Shown here: piece by piece, positions 51,313-59,177 of the stretch
Layout: every line of letters starts with the position of its first letter
How positions within the stretch are numbered: the stretch's first letter is position 1
From: Chlorobiota bacterium
GTDB taxonomy: Bacteria; Bacteroidota; Ignavibacteria; OLB7
Length of the DNA: 64,000 nucleotides
NCBI GenBank assembly: GCA_016710285.1
Contig: JADJXR010000001.1
Coordinates: forward strand, 3,350,501 to 3,414,500
Reading direction: 5' to 3'
Made by a program: the position numbers and the translations under genes
Notes under the pieces: generated by a model
What the model was told of the DNA's origin: nothing
What the model saw: only the letters and a program-made list of their open reading frames with translations
Databases searched by the model: none

Positions 51313-52689
51313 ATGAAACCCTTGATTTACGTTGTTGACGACGACCACAGCGTTCGCCGCCTGATGGAGCATTGGTTGAAGACCAAATGGGAATACACCA
51401 TCCAGCTGTTCACCAGCGGGGAGCAATGCCTTGACGCGTTGGACGCAGGCCCCGACCTTGTTATCCTGGATGTGATGCTTCCCGGAATGAGCGGGGTGGA
51501 GACATTGCGGGAAATTCGCAAACGCGACGCTGATCTTCCGGTGGTCATGCTTTCGGCACAGGGGCAAATTGATGTTGTGGTGGAGACCATCAAGCTGGGA
51601 GCAATGGATTATTTCCCCAAAACCATTGACCTGAATAAACTAGAGCTGGCGGTTCGCAACGCTTTGGAGATGCACTCGCTAAAACGTGAGCTTCATCAAC
51701 TTCGCGACAGCGTTGCCGAGACCGGTAGTTTTGAGAATATCATTGCCTCGGCAGGGCCAATGGAAAATGTGCTGAAGCTGGTGCATAAAGCAAAAAACAG
51801 TGATATATCAGTGCTAATCCAGGGGGAAAGTGGAACGGGAAAAGAGTTGATTGCGCGGGCAATCCATTTTAATGGAAAGCGGAAAAACGGCCCTTTTATT
51901 GCTGTCAATTGTGCCGCAATTCCGCGAGACCTGATTGAGAGCGAAATGTTCGGCCATGAAAAAGGGGCATTTACGGGAGCGGTGGCGCGGAAGATTGGGA
52001 AATTCGAGCAAGCCAATGGTGGCACTATTTTTCTTGATGAGATTGGGGAGTTGGATATGAACCTGCAAGCCAAATTGCTGCGGGCAATCCAGCAAAAACA
52101 GTTCGAGCGTGTTGGCGGGATCGAGGTGCTAACCAGCGATACGCGCATCGTCTCGGCAACCAACCGCGATTTGGTTAAGGCCAGCCAAAACAAAGAATTC
52201 CGGGAAGACTTATACTACCGCCTGGCCTCGTTCCCCATTATGCTCCCTCCGCTTCGCGAACGCAGGGCCGACGTGATGCTATTGGCCGAGCATTTTCTGA
52301 AAACATACAGCAAGCGTGAAGGGAAAGCAATCCGAACAATCTCCCGGAAAGCAATTAAAATGCTGTATGATTACCCCTGGCCCGGCAACGTCCGCGAACT
52401 TGAAAGCGCGATAGAGCGGGCGATACTGCTCTGCGAAGATGATATGATTACCGAAGGAGATTTGCCCCTTGCCGTGCGTGCATTTAGCGAAGGAGCAAGC
52501 GTTGCCGTTCCGATGGACTCAGTCTTCGAAAATCAAAGCATGATTATCCCTCTGGAAACATTAAAGGAGCAGGCGGTGAAGCATGCCTTAAAAGTCACCG
52601 AAGGGAATATCCTTGAAGCCGCAAAAAAACTTCGCATAAGCCGCTCGACGATGTATGAGATGATAAAAAAATATGACGTGCGGGTGTAA
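51313..52689 (+). CDS. Sigma-54-dependent response regulator, NtrC family
   Basis: A 458-residue regulator from the ATG at 51313. The receiver domain (1-120) has the DDD acidic pocket and phospho-acceptor Asp53 (LVILDVMLPGMSG). The AAA+ domain has Walker A GESGTGKELIARAIH, the sigma-54 contact loop GAFTGA, Walker B GGTIFLDEIGELD and WPGNVRELESAIERAI. The C-terminal Fis-type HTH is ILEAAKKLRISRSTMYEMIK. No histidine kinase is in the window, so the cognate sensor is elsewhere. It may control the upstream oxidoreductase or act at a distance. Confidence 0.94.
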   Translation: MKPLIYVVDDDHSVRRLMEHWLKTKWEYTIQLFTSGEQCLDALDAGPDLVILDVMLPGMSGVETLREIRKRDADLPVVMLSAQGQIDVVVETIKLGAMDYFPKTIDLNKLELAVRNALEMHSLKRELHQLRDSVAETGSFENIIASAGPMENVLKLVHKAKNSDISVLIQGESGTGKELIARAIHFNGKRKNGPFIAVNCAAIPRDLIESEMFGHEKGAFTGAVARKIGKFEQANGGTIFLDEIGELDMNLQAKLLRAIQQKQFERVGGIEVLTSDTRIVSATNRDLVKASQNKEFREDLYYRLASFPIMLPPLRERRADVMLLAEHFLKTYSKREGKAIRTISRKAIKMLYDYPWPGNVRELESAIERAILLCEDDMITEGDLPLAVRAFSEGASVAVPMDSVFENQSMIIPLETLKEQAVKHALKVTEGNILEAAKKLRISRSTMYEMIKKYDVRV

Positions 52690-52739
52690 AAGCGATCATT
52701 CTTTCAGCAAGTAGAACCGTACCACAATCGCAATCCCCA

Positions 52740-53504
52740 GTGTACTCCATCCGGTTATTTCTCTTCATACTTATTGCCTTCGCAATGGCTGGATGCGGGA
52801 AGCCCTCCGGCCCACCGCAGCTTCTTGATGCGGTGCTGTGCCGCGCCGTTGGCGCAGATGGAACCCCAGGCAATCCCACCAAAGAATTTTCATCAACCGA
52901 CTCCGCCATTCGGTGCGTGCTGGTTTTTCAGCAAAGCGAAAGTGCTGCAAAAATTCAGGGGAAATGGAGTGTGGCCCGCGTCCCAGGAATACAAAGCGGA
53001 AAGGTGATTGGCGAAGTAACGGTATCGGCTGCGCCCAACAGCAAATATGTTGATTTATCCCTGCGACCAACGTCGCCACTGCCGGCGGGGAATTATCAGC
53101 TGGAAATTTTCATTGACCCTGATAAGAAAAAAACTCCGCAACCCAACCAAACCCTGACGTTCAAAGTGATTTCCAAAGGGGCGCAAATTTCCAACGCGTT
53201 CCTTTCGACAGATCCGCAGGGGAAGGAGCGGAGTGATAGTTTTTCGCTCAATACTTCAGCAATTTACGCCCACCTTCGGCTGGCTGACGTTCCCCCAAAA
53301 ACAACATTAACCGCAAGCTGGGTCCAGGATGGCAATGGCGAAATTGACCGCGTGCCAATCGTTCTTCGGCGCGGCGAGGAATCGGTGGTGTTTGCCCTAA
53401 CATTGGAAAATGGATTGACCGCCGGAAATTATCACGTAGTATTTTTCTTCAATAATCAAACAACCCCGGCCCTTACTGTTCCGTTCCGTTCGGTGGGGGA
53501 GTAA
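52740..53504 (+). CDS. Lipoprotein of unknown function
   Basis: A 254-residue protein from a GTG at 52740. The signal is RLFLFILIAFAMAGC, a clear lipobox. The mature part consists of two similar beta-rich halves (LPAGNYQLEIFIDPDK and LTAGNYHVVFFFNNQ), suggesting an internal duplication of an Ig-like module. No catalytic motif is visible. It is followed after 3 nt by trmO. Confidence 0.72.
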   Translation: MYSIRLFLFILIAFAMAGCGKPSGPPQLLDAVLCRAVGADGTPGNPTKEFSSTDSAIRCVLVFQQSESAAKIQGKWSVARVPGIQSGKVIGEVTVSAAPNSKYVDLSLRPTSPLPAGNYQLEIFIDPDKKKTPQPNQTLTFKVISKGAQISNAFLSTDPQGKERSDSFSLNTSAIYAHLRLADVPPKTTLTASWVQDGNGEIDRVPIVLRRGEESVVFALTLENGLTAGNYHVVFFFNNQTTPALTVPFRSVGE

Positions 53505-53507
53505 TAG

Positions 53508-54326
53508 ATGAACGGAAAATCGCCACACCGCACGTTCCATGCCACTGAAATTGGGGTGATTGCAACGCGCTATCGTCGTAAATCGGAGGCACCGCGCCAA
53601 CCTACTCTTGCAGAAACACCCGATGAAGGAATTATCACCCTCCATGAAGGTGCAAATTTCGAGCAAGCCTTGCGCGACCTTCAGGGGTTTGAATTTATTT
53701 GGGTGATTTTTTGGTTCGATCAGTCCAGCGGTTGGCGGCCCACGGTGCTTCCGCCACGTGGCGGATTAACGCGGCGCGGGGTTTTTTCCACCCGTTCCCC
53801 GCATCGCCCAAATCCAATCGGATTATCGCTTCTCCGATTGTTGGAAATTCGTGGCCGCACCCTTCGCGTTGCTTCCCCCGACCTTCTGGACGGAACGCCA
53901 ATTCTTGATATTAAGCCGTATCTACCTTCCATCGAGGCGCACCCGGCTGCCGCCGAAGGGTGGCTGGAAACTCTGGATGATGACCTGCGTGCCGATCCAC
54001 TGTTCACCGTTGAATGGAGCCTGCTATCCGCCCAACAACGGGAATTTTTAGAGCAGGAATGCGAAGTTGATTTCTCCGCCGCTGTTGCCTTGCTTCGGCG
54101 CGCACCCCACCCGCATCCTTACCGCCGGATTAAGCAGATTTCTGAGCATGGATATGAGTTGGCCGTGCGCTCCTGGCGGCTGAAATTTACCTGGCAGGGA
54201 ATGGAAATTGTGATCGAGGAAATCGCCAGCGGTTATTCGCCGGCGGCGATTTCCGATCCGGCCCGGGCCGGGACGCTCCATCAGGAATCGGCGCACCGTG
54301 CCTTCCATCAGCGTTGGGGGAAGTAG
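53508..54326 (+). CDS. trmO: tRNA t6A37 N6-methyltransferase
   Basis: Transfers a methyl group from SAM to N6-threonylcarbamoyladenosine-37 of tRNA-Thr(GGU) to give m6t6A. This TsaA/YaeB beta-barrel protein has IGVIATRYRRKSEAPRQP, FEFIWVIFWF, the SAM-binding FSTRSPHRPNPIGLS and DGTPILDIKPYLP. At 272 residues it has the C-terminal extension of the longer TrmO group. Its 3' end overlaps the convergent pseudouridine synthase gene by 19 nt. Confidence 0.9.
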   Translation: MNGKSPHRTFHATEIGVIATRYRRKSEAPRQPTLAETPDEGIITLHEGANFEQALRDLQGFEFIWVIFWFDQSSGWRPTVLPPRGGLTRRGVFSTRSPHRPNPIGLSLLRLLEIRGRTLRVASPDLLDGTPILDIKPYLPSIEAHPAAAEGWLETLDDDLRADPLFTVEWSLLSAQQREFLEQECEVDFSAAVALLRRAPHPHPYRRIKQISEHGYELAVRSWRLKFTWQGMEIVIEEIASGYSPAAISDPARAGTLHQESAHRAFHQRWGK

Positions 54327-55015
54327 TCGGGAAACAGCGTGGCGAACTCTTCGGGAATTGGCGCGGAGATGGTGGCCGGCGGGTAGCCATCAATCGTGGG
54401 AAGGGTGATTGAGGAAGCATGGAGCATCAGCCGATGGATTCCAAGTTGTTGCCGGAACATCGCGGTGTGCCGCCCGTCGCCGTAGATTGTGTCGCCGATA
54501 ATCGGATGGCGCAGGTGCGCAAGGTGCCGGCGAATCTGGTGGTTCCGCCCGGTTAATGGAGTAAGTGACAGCAGCGTGTAGCGTGCCGTGGCGTACCGGC
54601 CAACGGGAATCGGAAGCTCGATGCGGGCAAGGGGAGTGAAATGGGTGATGGCCTGGGCCGGCGTGCCATGCTTCTCCTCGGCAATCGGGTGGTCAATCGT
54701 CCCTTCTTCGTGCAGATGCCCGCGCGCCACTGCGGTGTAGGTTTTTAGTACGTTGCGGCTGGCAAAAGCCTCCGCAAGGATTTTTGCCGACTCGCGCCCC
54801 CGGGCAAACAGCAGCACACCGCTGGTGGCGCGGTCCAGCCGGTGAACGGGATAGACCCATTCCCCCAATCGGTCCCGCAGCACCGACATGCACGTCCGTT
54901 TGTCGGTGGCCAGTGCCGAGGGGACGGTGAGCAAGCCACACGGCTTGTTGACGGCCACATAGGCCCCGTTTTCAGCAAGAATTTCTAGATGATGCTGTTG
55001 ATGTTCTTCCATCAT
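54308..55015 (-). CDS. RluA-family pseudouridine synthase, TruC-like
   Basis: A 235-residue pseudouridine synthase. VNKPCGLLTVPS and the catalytic-Asp motif VHRLDRATSGVLLFAR are clear. The C-terminal blocks LTGRNHQIRRHLAHLRHPII and GDTIYGDGRHTAMFR resemble TruC, which modifies U65 of tRNAs; RluA-family alternatives cannot be excluded. A second ATG follows at 55012. Confidence 0.87.
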   Translation of the reverse strand: MMEEHQQHHLEILAENGAYVAVNKPCGLLTVPSALATDKRTCMSVLRDRLGEWVYPVHRLDRATSGVLLFARGRESAKILAEAFASRNVLKTYTAVARGHLHEEGTIDHPIAEEKHGTPAQAITHFTPLARIELPIPVGRYATARYTLLSLTPLTGRNHQIRRHLAHLRHPIIGDTIYGDGRHTAMFRQQLGIHRLMLHASSITLPTIDGYPPATISAPIPEEFATLFPDYFPQR

Positions 55016-55084
55016 TGCCTCGGAAATATGATCCCTGTTCCAAACAAACCAACAACCAATAAACGACGGAGAAGAGAACTAACG

Positions 55085-55720
55085 ATGAAACAACCATTTG
55101 GCTTGATTGCCGCAGCCTTGATGATGATTGCCACCGCTGCCGCCCAAACCGTTCCTGCGCCACCGGCAGGCGTTACGCGACCCAGGTACGTTTTCCACGT
55201 CACCCAGGCGGGGGTGCAGCTTGGCGACATTGTGATTGAGCTGTTTCCCGACGTTGCGCCAAAGCATTGCGCAAATTTCGACAGCCTTGTTGCCGCAAAA
55301 TTCTACGATGGGACAGCGTTCCACCGTGTGATCCCTGGCTTTATGATTCAGGGGGGAGGGATGAACTCCAAGAACCCGAACGCGCCGCGCAACACGTGGG
55401 GGATTAGCGATCCTTCGCAGCGGAAGATCCCGGCCGAGTTCAACAAAATCTCGCACGTCCGTGGCATCCTTTCCGCCGCCCGCACCGCCGACCCCAACAG
55501 CGCGGCATCGCAGTTCTTCATCTGCGTGGCCAATGCCCCCCACCTTGACGGCCAATATACCGTCTATGGGCAGGTGGTGACAGGGTTGGAGGTGGTTGAT
55601 AAAATCGTCAACGCCCAAAGGGATAACACCGATAACCCGCTCCAGCGGATTGATATGAAGGTCGAGAAGCTGGTCCAAAAAACGGTGCGCGGGAAGAACG
55701 CCCCGAAAAAAACTAACTGA
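55085..55720 (+). CDS. Cyclophilin-type peptidyl-prolyl cis-trans isomerase, exported
   Basis: A 211-residue protein from the ATG at 55085, with a signal peptide (PFGLIAAALMMIATAAAQ). The cyclophilin fold shows FHRVIPGFMIQGGGMNSKNP, SAARTADPNSAASQFFICVA and LDGQYTVYGQVVTGLEVVDK. Active-site Arg and Phe of FHRV and QFFI are intact; the tryptophan that confers cyclosporin binding is replaced (LDGQY instead of LDGKW-like). It would act in the periplasm. A strong terminator follows. Confidence 0.92.
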   Translation: MKQPFGLIAAALMMIATAAAQTVPAPPAGVTRPRYVFHVTQAGVQLGDIVIELFPDVAPKHCANFDSLVAAKFYDGTAFHRVIPGFMIQGGGMNSKNPNAPRNTWGISDPSQRKIPAEFNKISHVRGILSAARTADPNSAASQFFICVANAPHLDGQYTVYGQVVTGLEVVDKIVNAQRDNTDNPLQRIDMKVEKLVQKTVRGKNAPKKTN

Positions 55721-55790
55721 GCAAACCGCCCGGCAGCCGCTGGCCAGTTCCTTCGGCTTCCACGATGGTGAGCTTGCTCATGCTTTCTCA

Positions 55791-55823
55791 ATCTGCCGTG
55801 GCACGCACAACGCCACGGCAGAT
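55791..55823 (+). terminator. Intrinsic terminator after the cyclophilin gene
   Basis: A perfect 12-bp stem ATCTGCCGTGGC / GCCACGGCAGAT with a 9-nt loop is followed directly by a run of eight or more T. Confidence 0.88.
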
Positions 55824-56013
55824 TTTTTTTTGGGGGGGGTGAGAACTTTCGCCCCTATCGTTGTCTTTATGATGGTAGGATTGAGCGCCGAACACGGTTT
55901 GCGGCCGGGGCGAAGCTGCCAAGATGGTAATGGTGACAGTGGGAGAGCAGGGAAAATCATCAATTGCCACCCATTATCGGAAAGCGGCTCCGTTTCTGCC
56001 CAACCGAAATCCA

Positions 56014-56043
56014 ACAAGGGGAACCAACGCTGGTTCCCCTTGT
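56014..56043 (+). terminator. Second hairpin in the cyclophilin-mntR intergenic region
   Basis: A perfect 13-bp stem ACAAGGGGAACCA / TGGTTCCCCTTGT with a 4-nt loop is followed by TTCGTTTTG. The 55721-56171 gap holds no supported gene. Confidence 0.6.
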
Positions 56044-56120
56044 TTCGTTTTGCCCCCCTTGCTTCCGTGCGGATGCTGCGGCGTGGCTCACCAATTCTCC
56101 TCACCAATTTTCTCCACCAC

Positions 56121-56152
56121 TTGACAACCGAACATCACATTGCCTATCTTTG
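56121..56152 (+). promoter_or_regulatory. Bacteroidota-type promoter for the metal-uptake locus
   Basis: TTGACA (56121-56126, containing the -33 TTG) and a -7 TATCTTTG (56145-56152) are spaced by 21 nt between TTG and the -7 box. Transcription would begin a few bases before the start codon at 56172. Confidence 0.68.
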
Positions 56153-56155
56153 CTT

Positions 56156-56169
56156 TTAAGTACGCTTAA
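56156..56169. promoter_or_regulatory. Candidate DtxR/MntR operator
   Basis: The inverted repeat TTAAG-TACG-CTTAA lies between the -7 box and the regulator's ATG. DtxR-family proteins bind AT-flanked palindromes of this size, and placement over the transcription start fits metal-dependent autorepression. Confidence 0.45.
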
Positions 56170-56171
56170 CA

Positions 56172-56876
56172 ATGAATCTTAACCTGACCACAGAAGATTA
56201 TCTCCGCTCGCTGTACAAGCTGGAAAGCCGGGATCTGAAAGCCACGAACGCCGCATTGGCAAAGGAGCTGAACGTCACCTCGGCAGCGGTCACCGATATG
56301 CTGCGGAAGCTGGACGAGCTTGGGCTGGTCAGCTACCAGAAGTACAAAGGGGTGGCGCTGACGAAATCTGGGCTGGCGATTGCCACGCGCATCACCCGCC
56401 GGCATCGGTTGTGGGAGGTGTTCCTGATCCAGCACTTGCACTTTGCCTGGGATGAAGTCCACGACCTTGCCGACCAGCTGGAGCATATCCGCTCCGATGA
56501 GCTTACCGAGCGTTTAGATGAGTTCCTGGGCCACCCCCAGCACGATCCCCACGGCGACCCCATTCCCACCCGCGATGGAGTGGTCCCCGTCCGCATCCTG
56601 ACCCCGATTGGCCAGCTTCAGCCCGGGGAGGAGGGGACGGTGCAGCGGGTAAGCGACGAGTTCCCAGAACTGCTTCGCTACGCGGTGATGGTGGGGCTTT
56701 CGCTTGGTTCCCACATCAAGGCGATTGAGCGGATTCAGTTCGACGGCTCGGTGCGGCTGGTGGCCGATGGGCGCGAATCCGTTATCTCCGCCAAACTGGC
56801 CGAAAGCGTTTTTGTGGAGCTGGTTCCAGGAAGCTCGGTACGCCAAGCCAAGAAGAAATCAGGGGGGAAGAAGTGA
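56172..56876 (+). CDS. DtxR/MntR-family metal-dependent transcriptional regulator
   Basis: A 234-residue repressor. The winged HTH (TTEDYLRSLYKLESR, LAKELNVTSAAVTDMLRKLD) is followed by the dimerisation and metal-binding domain (RRHRLWEVFLIQHL, VHDLADQLEHI, HDPHGDPIP). A C-terminal FeoA/SH3-like domain completes it (VRILTPIGQLQPGEEGTVQR). An Asp in TTEDY corresponds to the MntR rather than DtxR residue, hinting at manganese, but other ligand positions are mixed. It has its own promoter and a palindrome at the start site, and it heads the metal-import locus. Confidence 0.9.
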   Translation: MNLNLTTEDYLRSLYKLESRDLKATNAALAKELNVTSAAVTDMLRKLDELGLVSYQKYKGVALTKSGLAIATRITRRHRLWEVFLIQHLHFAWDEVHDLADQLEHIRSDELTERLDEFLGHPQHDPHGDPIPTRDGVVPVRILTPIGQLQPGEEGTVQRVSDEFPELLRYAVMVGLSLGSHIKAIERIQFDGSVRLVADGRESVISAKLAESVFVELVPGSSVRQAKKKSGGKK

Positions 56877-57343
56877 AAAAACGGGTGCTGTTTTTGGACG
56901 ATGACCACCGCCGGATCGCGACCTTCCGCGAGCAAGTGATGCGGAATGAGTTCGAACTCACCGTGGTGGAAACCGCCCACGAGTGTATCGAGGCCTTGGC
57001 CAACCGGCAATTCGACCTCGTTCTGCTGGACCACGATTTGGGGGGGGAGACCTTTGTTGACAGCAGCCGCGAGGATACGGGAATGGAGGTGGTGCGGTGG
57101 ATTGGGGCAAAGGGATTGCCCGCCGGAGCCTTCATCGTCCACACGATGAACCCCGTGGCCGCCACAACCATGTACTTCCAGCTTCAGCAATGGGGGCATC
57201 GCGTGGAGCAGGCTCCATTTGGTTCAAGCCGATTTTACGGGGCACTTGAGGAGCTGCTTGAAGTCCGCGCCCGCCGCACCAAGCAACGGAAATCGCTGCT
57301 GGTTCGGCTAAGGGAGTATTTCCGCTCCATTCGCTTTAAGTAG
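56873..57343 (+). CDS. Cyclic-phosphate-processing receiver (cREC) domain protein
   Basis: A 156-residue protein from a GTG overlapping the regulator's stop (GTGA). It resembles a CheY-like receiver but with the cREC pattern: VLFLDDDHRRIATFREQV, VLLDHDLGGETF and FIVHTMNPVAATTMYFQLQQ. In the cREC family these His/Asp residues are proposed to process cyclic phosphate ends in RNA repair or conflict settings. That activity is prediction from the family. A basic C-terminal tail (RRTKQRKSLLVRLREYFRSI) may bind nucleic acid. Its coupling to a metal regulator is unusual. Confidence 0.78.
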   Translation: MKKRVLFLDDDHRRIATFREQVMRNEFELTVVETAHECIEALANRQFDLVLLDHDLGGETFVDSSREDTGMEVVRWIGAKGLPAGAFIVHTMNPVAATTMYFQLQQWGHRVEQAPFGSSRFYGALEELLEVRARRTKQRKSLLVRLREYFRSIRFK

Positions 57344-57391
57344 GAACGGGCTGGGCTTTGGGTCAGCAGAAATCATAATCCAATATCAACA

Positions 57392-58315
57392 ATGAAACTC
57401 AAGATTCTCCTTCTCCTTGCCGTTCTTCTGTTTGCCGGATGTGGCGGCGGAAGCGATAGCCCGCAGCCAAAAAAACTTCGGATCGTCACCACCACCGGCA
57501 TGATTGAAGATGCGGTTCGGAACATCGTTGGCGACGACTCCGCTGCCGCCACCATCACCGCCTTGATGGGACCCGGCGTGGATCCCCACCTCTACAAGGC
57601 TTCCCAGCAAGACCTCTCGCTCCTGACCGAGGCTGATATCATCTTCTATAACGGGCTGCACCTTGAAGGAAAAATGGTGGAAGTGCTGCAGAAACTTGCC
57701 CGCACAAAACCAGTGGTGGCCGTGGCCGACGGCGTGGACCCCGCAAAACTTCGCACCCCGCCCGAGTTCAACGGCAACCACGACCCCCACATCTGGTTCG
57801 ACGTGAAGTTGTGGGAGGGAGGGGTCCGGAAGATTGCCCAGACGCTGCAGGCCCAGGATACGGCCAACGCAGCGCGCTACCGCCAGCACGCCGAACGCTA
57901 CGTGCGGCAGCTGGACTCGCTGGACCGGTGGGTGCGGGACCATATCGCCACCATCCCCAACGAAGGCCGGGTGCTGATAACCGCCCACGATGCCTTTGGA
58001 TACTTCGGCCAAGCCTACGGCATCGAGGTGCGCGGCCTGCAAGGAATCAGCACCGTGAGTGAGTACGGGCTGGCCGATGTTCAGGCGTTGGTTGAGATGA
58101 TTGCAAGCCGGAACATCAAGGCCGTGTTCGTGGAATCAAGCGTTCCGCGCCGTTCAATTGAAGCTGTAGTTGAGGGGGTGAAGGCCAAAGGGAAGAACGT
58201 GACGATTGGCGGCCAGCTTTTCTCCGATGCCATGGGGGCCAAAGGGACCCCAGAAGGGACGTACATCGGCATGGTTTCCGCCAACGTCAACACCATCGTC
58301 AACGCGCTGAAATAA
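57392..58315 (+). CDS. Metal ABC transporter substrate-binding lipoprotein, TroA/MntC type
   Basis: A 307-residue cluster 9 solute-binding protein for Mn2+, Fe2+ or Zn2+. The lipobox is LLFAGC. Metal-ligand positions are His in GPGVDPHLYK, His in HDPHIWFDV, Glu in VFVESSVPR and Asp in LFSDAMG, the His/His/Glu/Asp set typical of Mn/Fe-binding members. A His-rich zinc loop is absent. It starts 48 nt after the cREC gene and is followed by the ATPase and permease genes. Confidence 0.92.
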   Translation: MKLKILLLLAVLLFAGCGGGSDSPQPKKLRIVTTTGMIEDAVRNIVGDDSAAATITALMGPGVDPHLYKASQQDLSLLTEADIIFYNGLHLEGKMVEVLQKLARTKPVVAVADGVDPAKLRTPPEFNGNHDPHIWFDVKLWEGGVRKIAQTLQAQDTANAARYRQHAERYVRQLDSLDRWVRDHIATIPNEGRVLITAHDAFGYFGQAYGIEVRGLQGISTVSEYGLADVQALVEMIASRNIKAVFVESSVPRRSIEAVVEGVKAKGKNVTIGGQLFSDAMGAKGTPEGTYIGMVSANVNTIVNALK

Positions 58316-58328
58316 TGGAGATGGATTA

Positions 58329-59177
58329 ATGGAGATGGATGGAATGGAGAATGGCATGAAGAACGGAAAAGAACATAGGCCGGAAGGAGTGGAATCGCCA
58401 GGAATTTCCCCGCTGGAAGTTCACGACCTCACCGTCAGCTACAACCGCCGGCCCGTGCTGTGGGACATTGATTTCACCGTGCCGGAGGGGAAGCTGATTG
58501 CGGTGGTGGGGCCGAACGGAGCGGGGAAATCAACGCTGATTAAAGCCGCAATGGGGCTGATCCCATCGGCCAGTGGTTACGTCCGGTTTTTTGGGCAGGG
58601 CCTTGCCGAAGCCCGCCAGCGTGTGGCCTACGTCCCGCAGCGGACCTCGGTGGATTGGGATTTCCCCACCGACGCGCTGGACGTTGTGCTGATGGGCCGC
58701 TACGGGCGGTTGCGGTTGTTCCAACGCCCCCGCCGTGCCGACGTTGAAGCCGCCCACGAAGCGTTGAACAAAGTGGGGATGCAGCAGTTCGCCAACCGGC
58801 AGATTTCGCAGCTTTCCGGTGGGCAGCAGCAGCGGGTGTTCCTTGCCCGCGCGCTTGCCCAGGATGCGGACCTGTACCTGATGGATGAGCCGTTCGCCGG
58901 GGTGGATGCCGCCACCGAGGCCGCCATTGTTGAGCTTCTTCGCCAGATGCGCGCCCTGGGGAAAACCGTCATCGTTGTTCACCACGACCTGCAAACCGTC
59001 CAAGATTACTTCGATTGGGCACTGCTGCTGAATATGCGGCTGATTGCCTTTGGCCCAATGGAGCAAGCCTTCACCAACCAGCTTCTGCAAAAAACCTACG
59101 GCGGGCGGCTGAACCTTCTGACAGAAGTTGCGGACCTGATACGCCACGAACAACGGAAGGAGCGGGACCCGCTATGA
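58329..59177 (+). CDS. Metal ABC transporter ATP-binding protein, TroB/MntB type
   Basis: A 282-residue ATPase that energises metal import. Walker A is GPNGAGKST, Q-loop VPQRTSVDW, signature LSGGQQQRV, Walker B LYLMDEPFAGVD and H-loop VVHHD. The 5' end is made of near-repeats of ATGGAGATGGA, giving several possible starts; the first ATG at 58329 is used here. The stop overlaps the permease start as ATGA. Confidence 0.93.
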   Translation: MEMDGMENGMKNGKEHRPEGVESPGISPLEVHDLTVSYNRRPVLWDIDFTVPEGKLIAVVGPNGAGKSTLIKAAMGLIPSASGYVRFFGQGLAEARQRVAYVPQRTSVDWDFPTDALDVVLMGRYGRLRLFQRPRRADVEAAHEALNKVGMQQFANRQISQLSGGQQQRVFLARALAQDADLYLMDEPFAGVDAATEAAIVELLRQMRALGKTVIVVHHDLQTVQDYFDWALLLNMRLIAFGPMEQAFTNQLLQKTYGGRLNLLTEVADLIRHEQRKERDPL

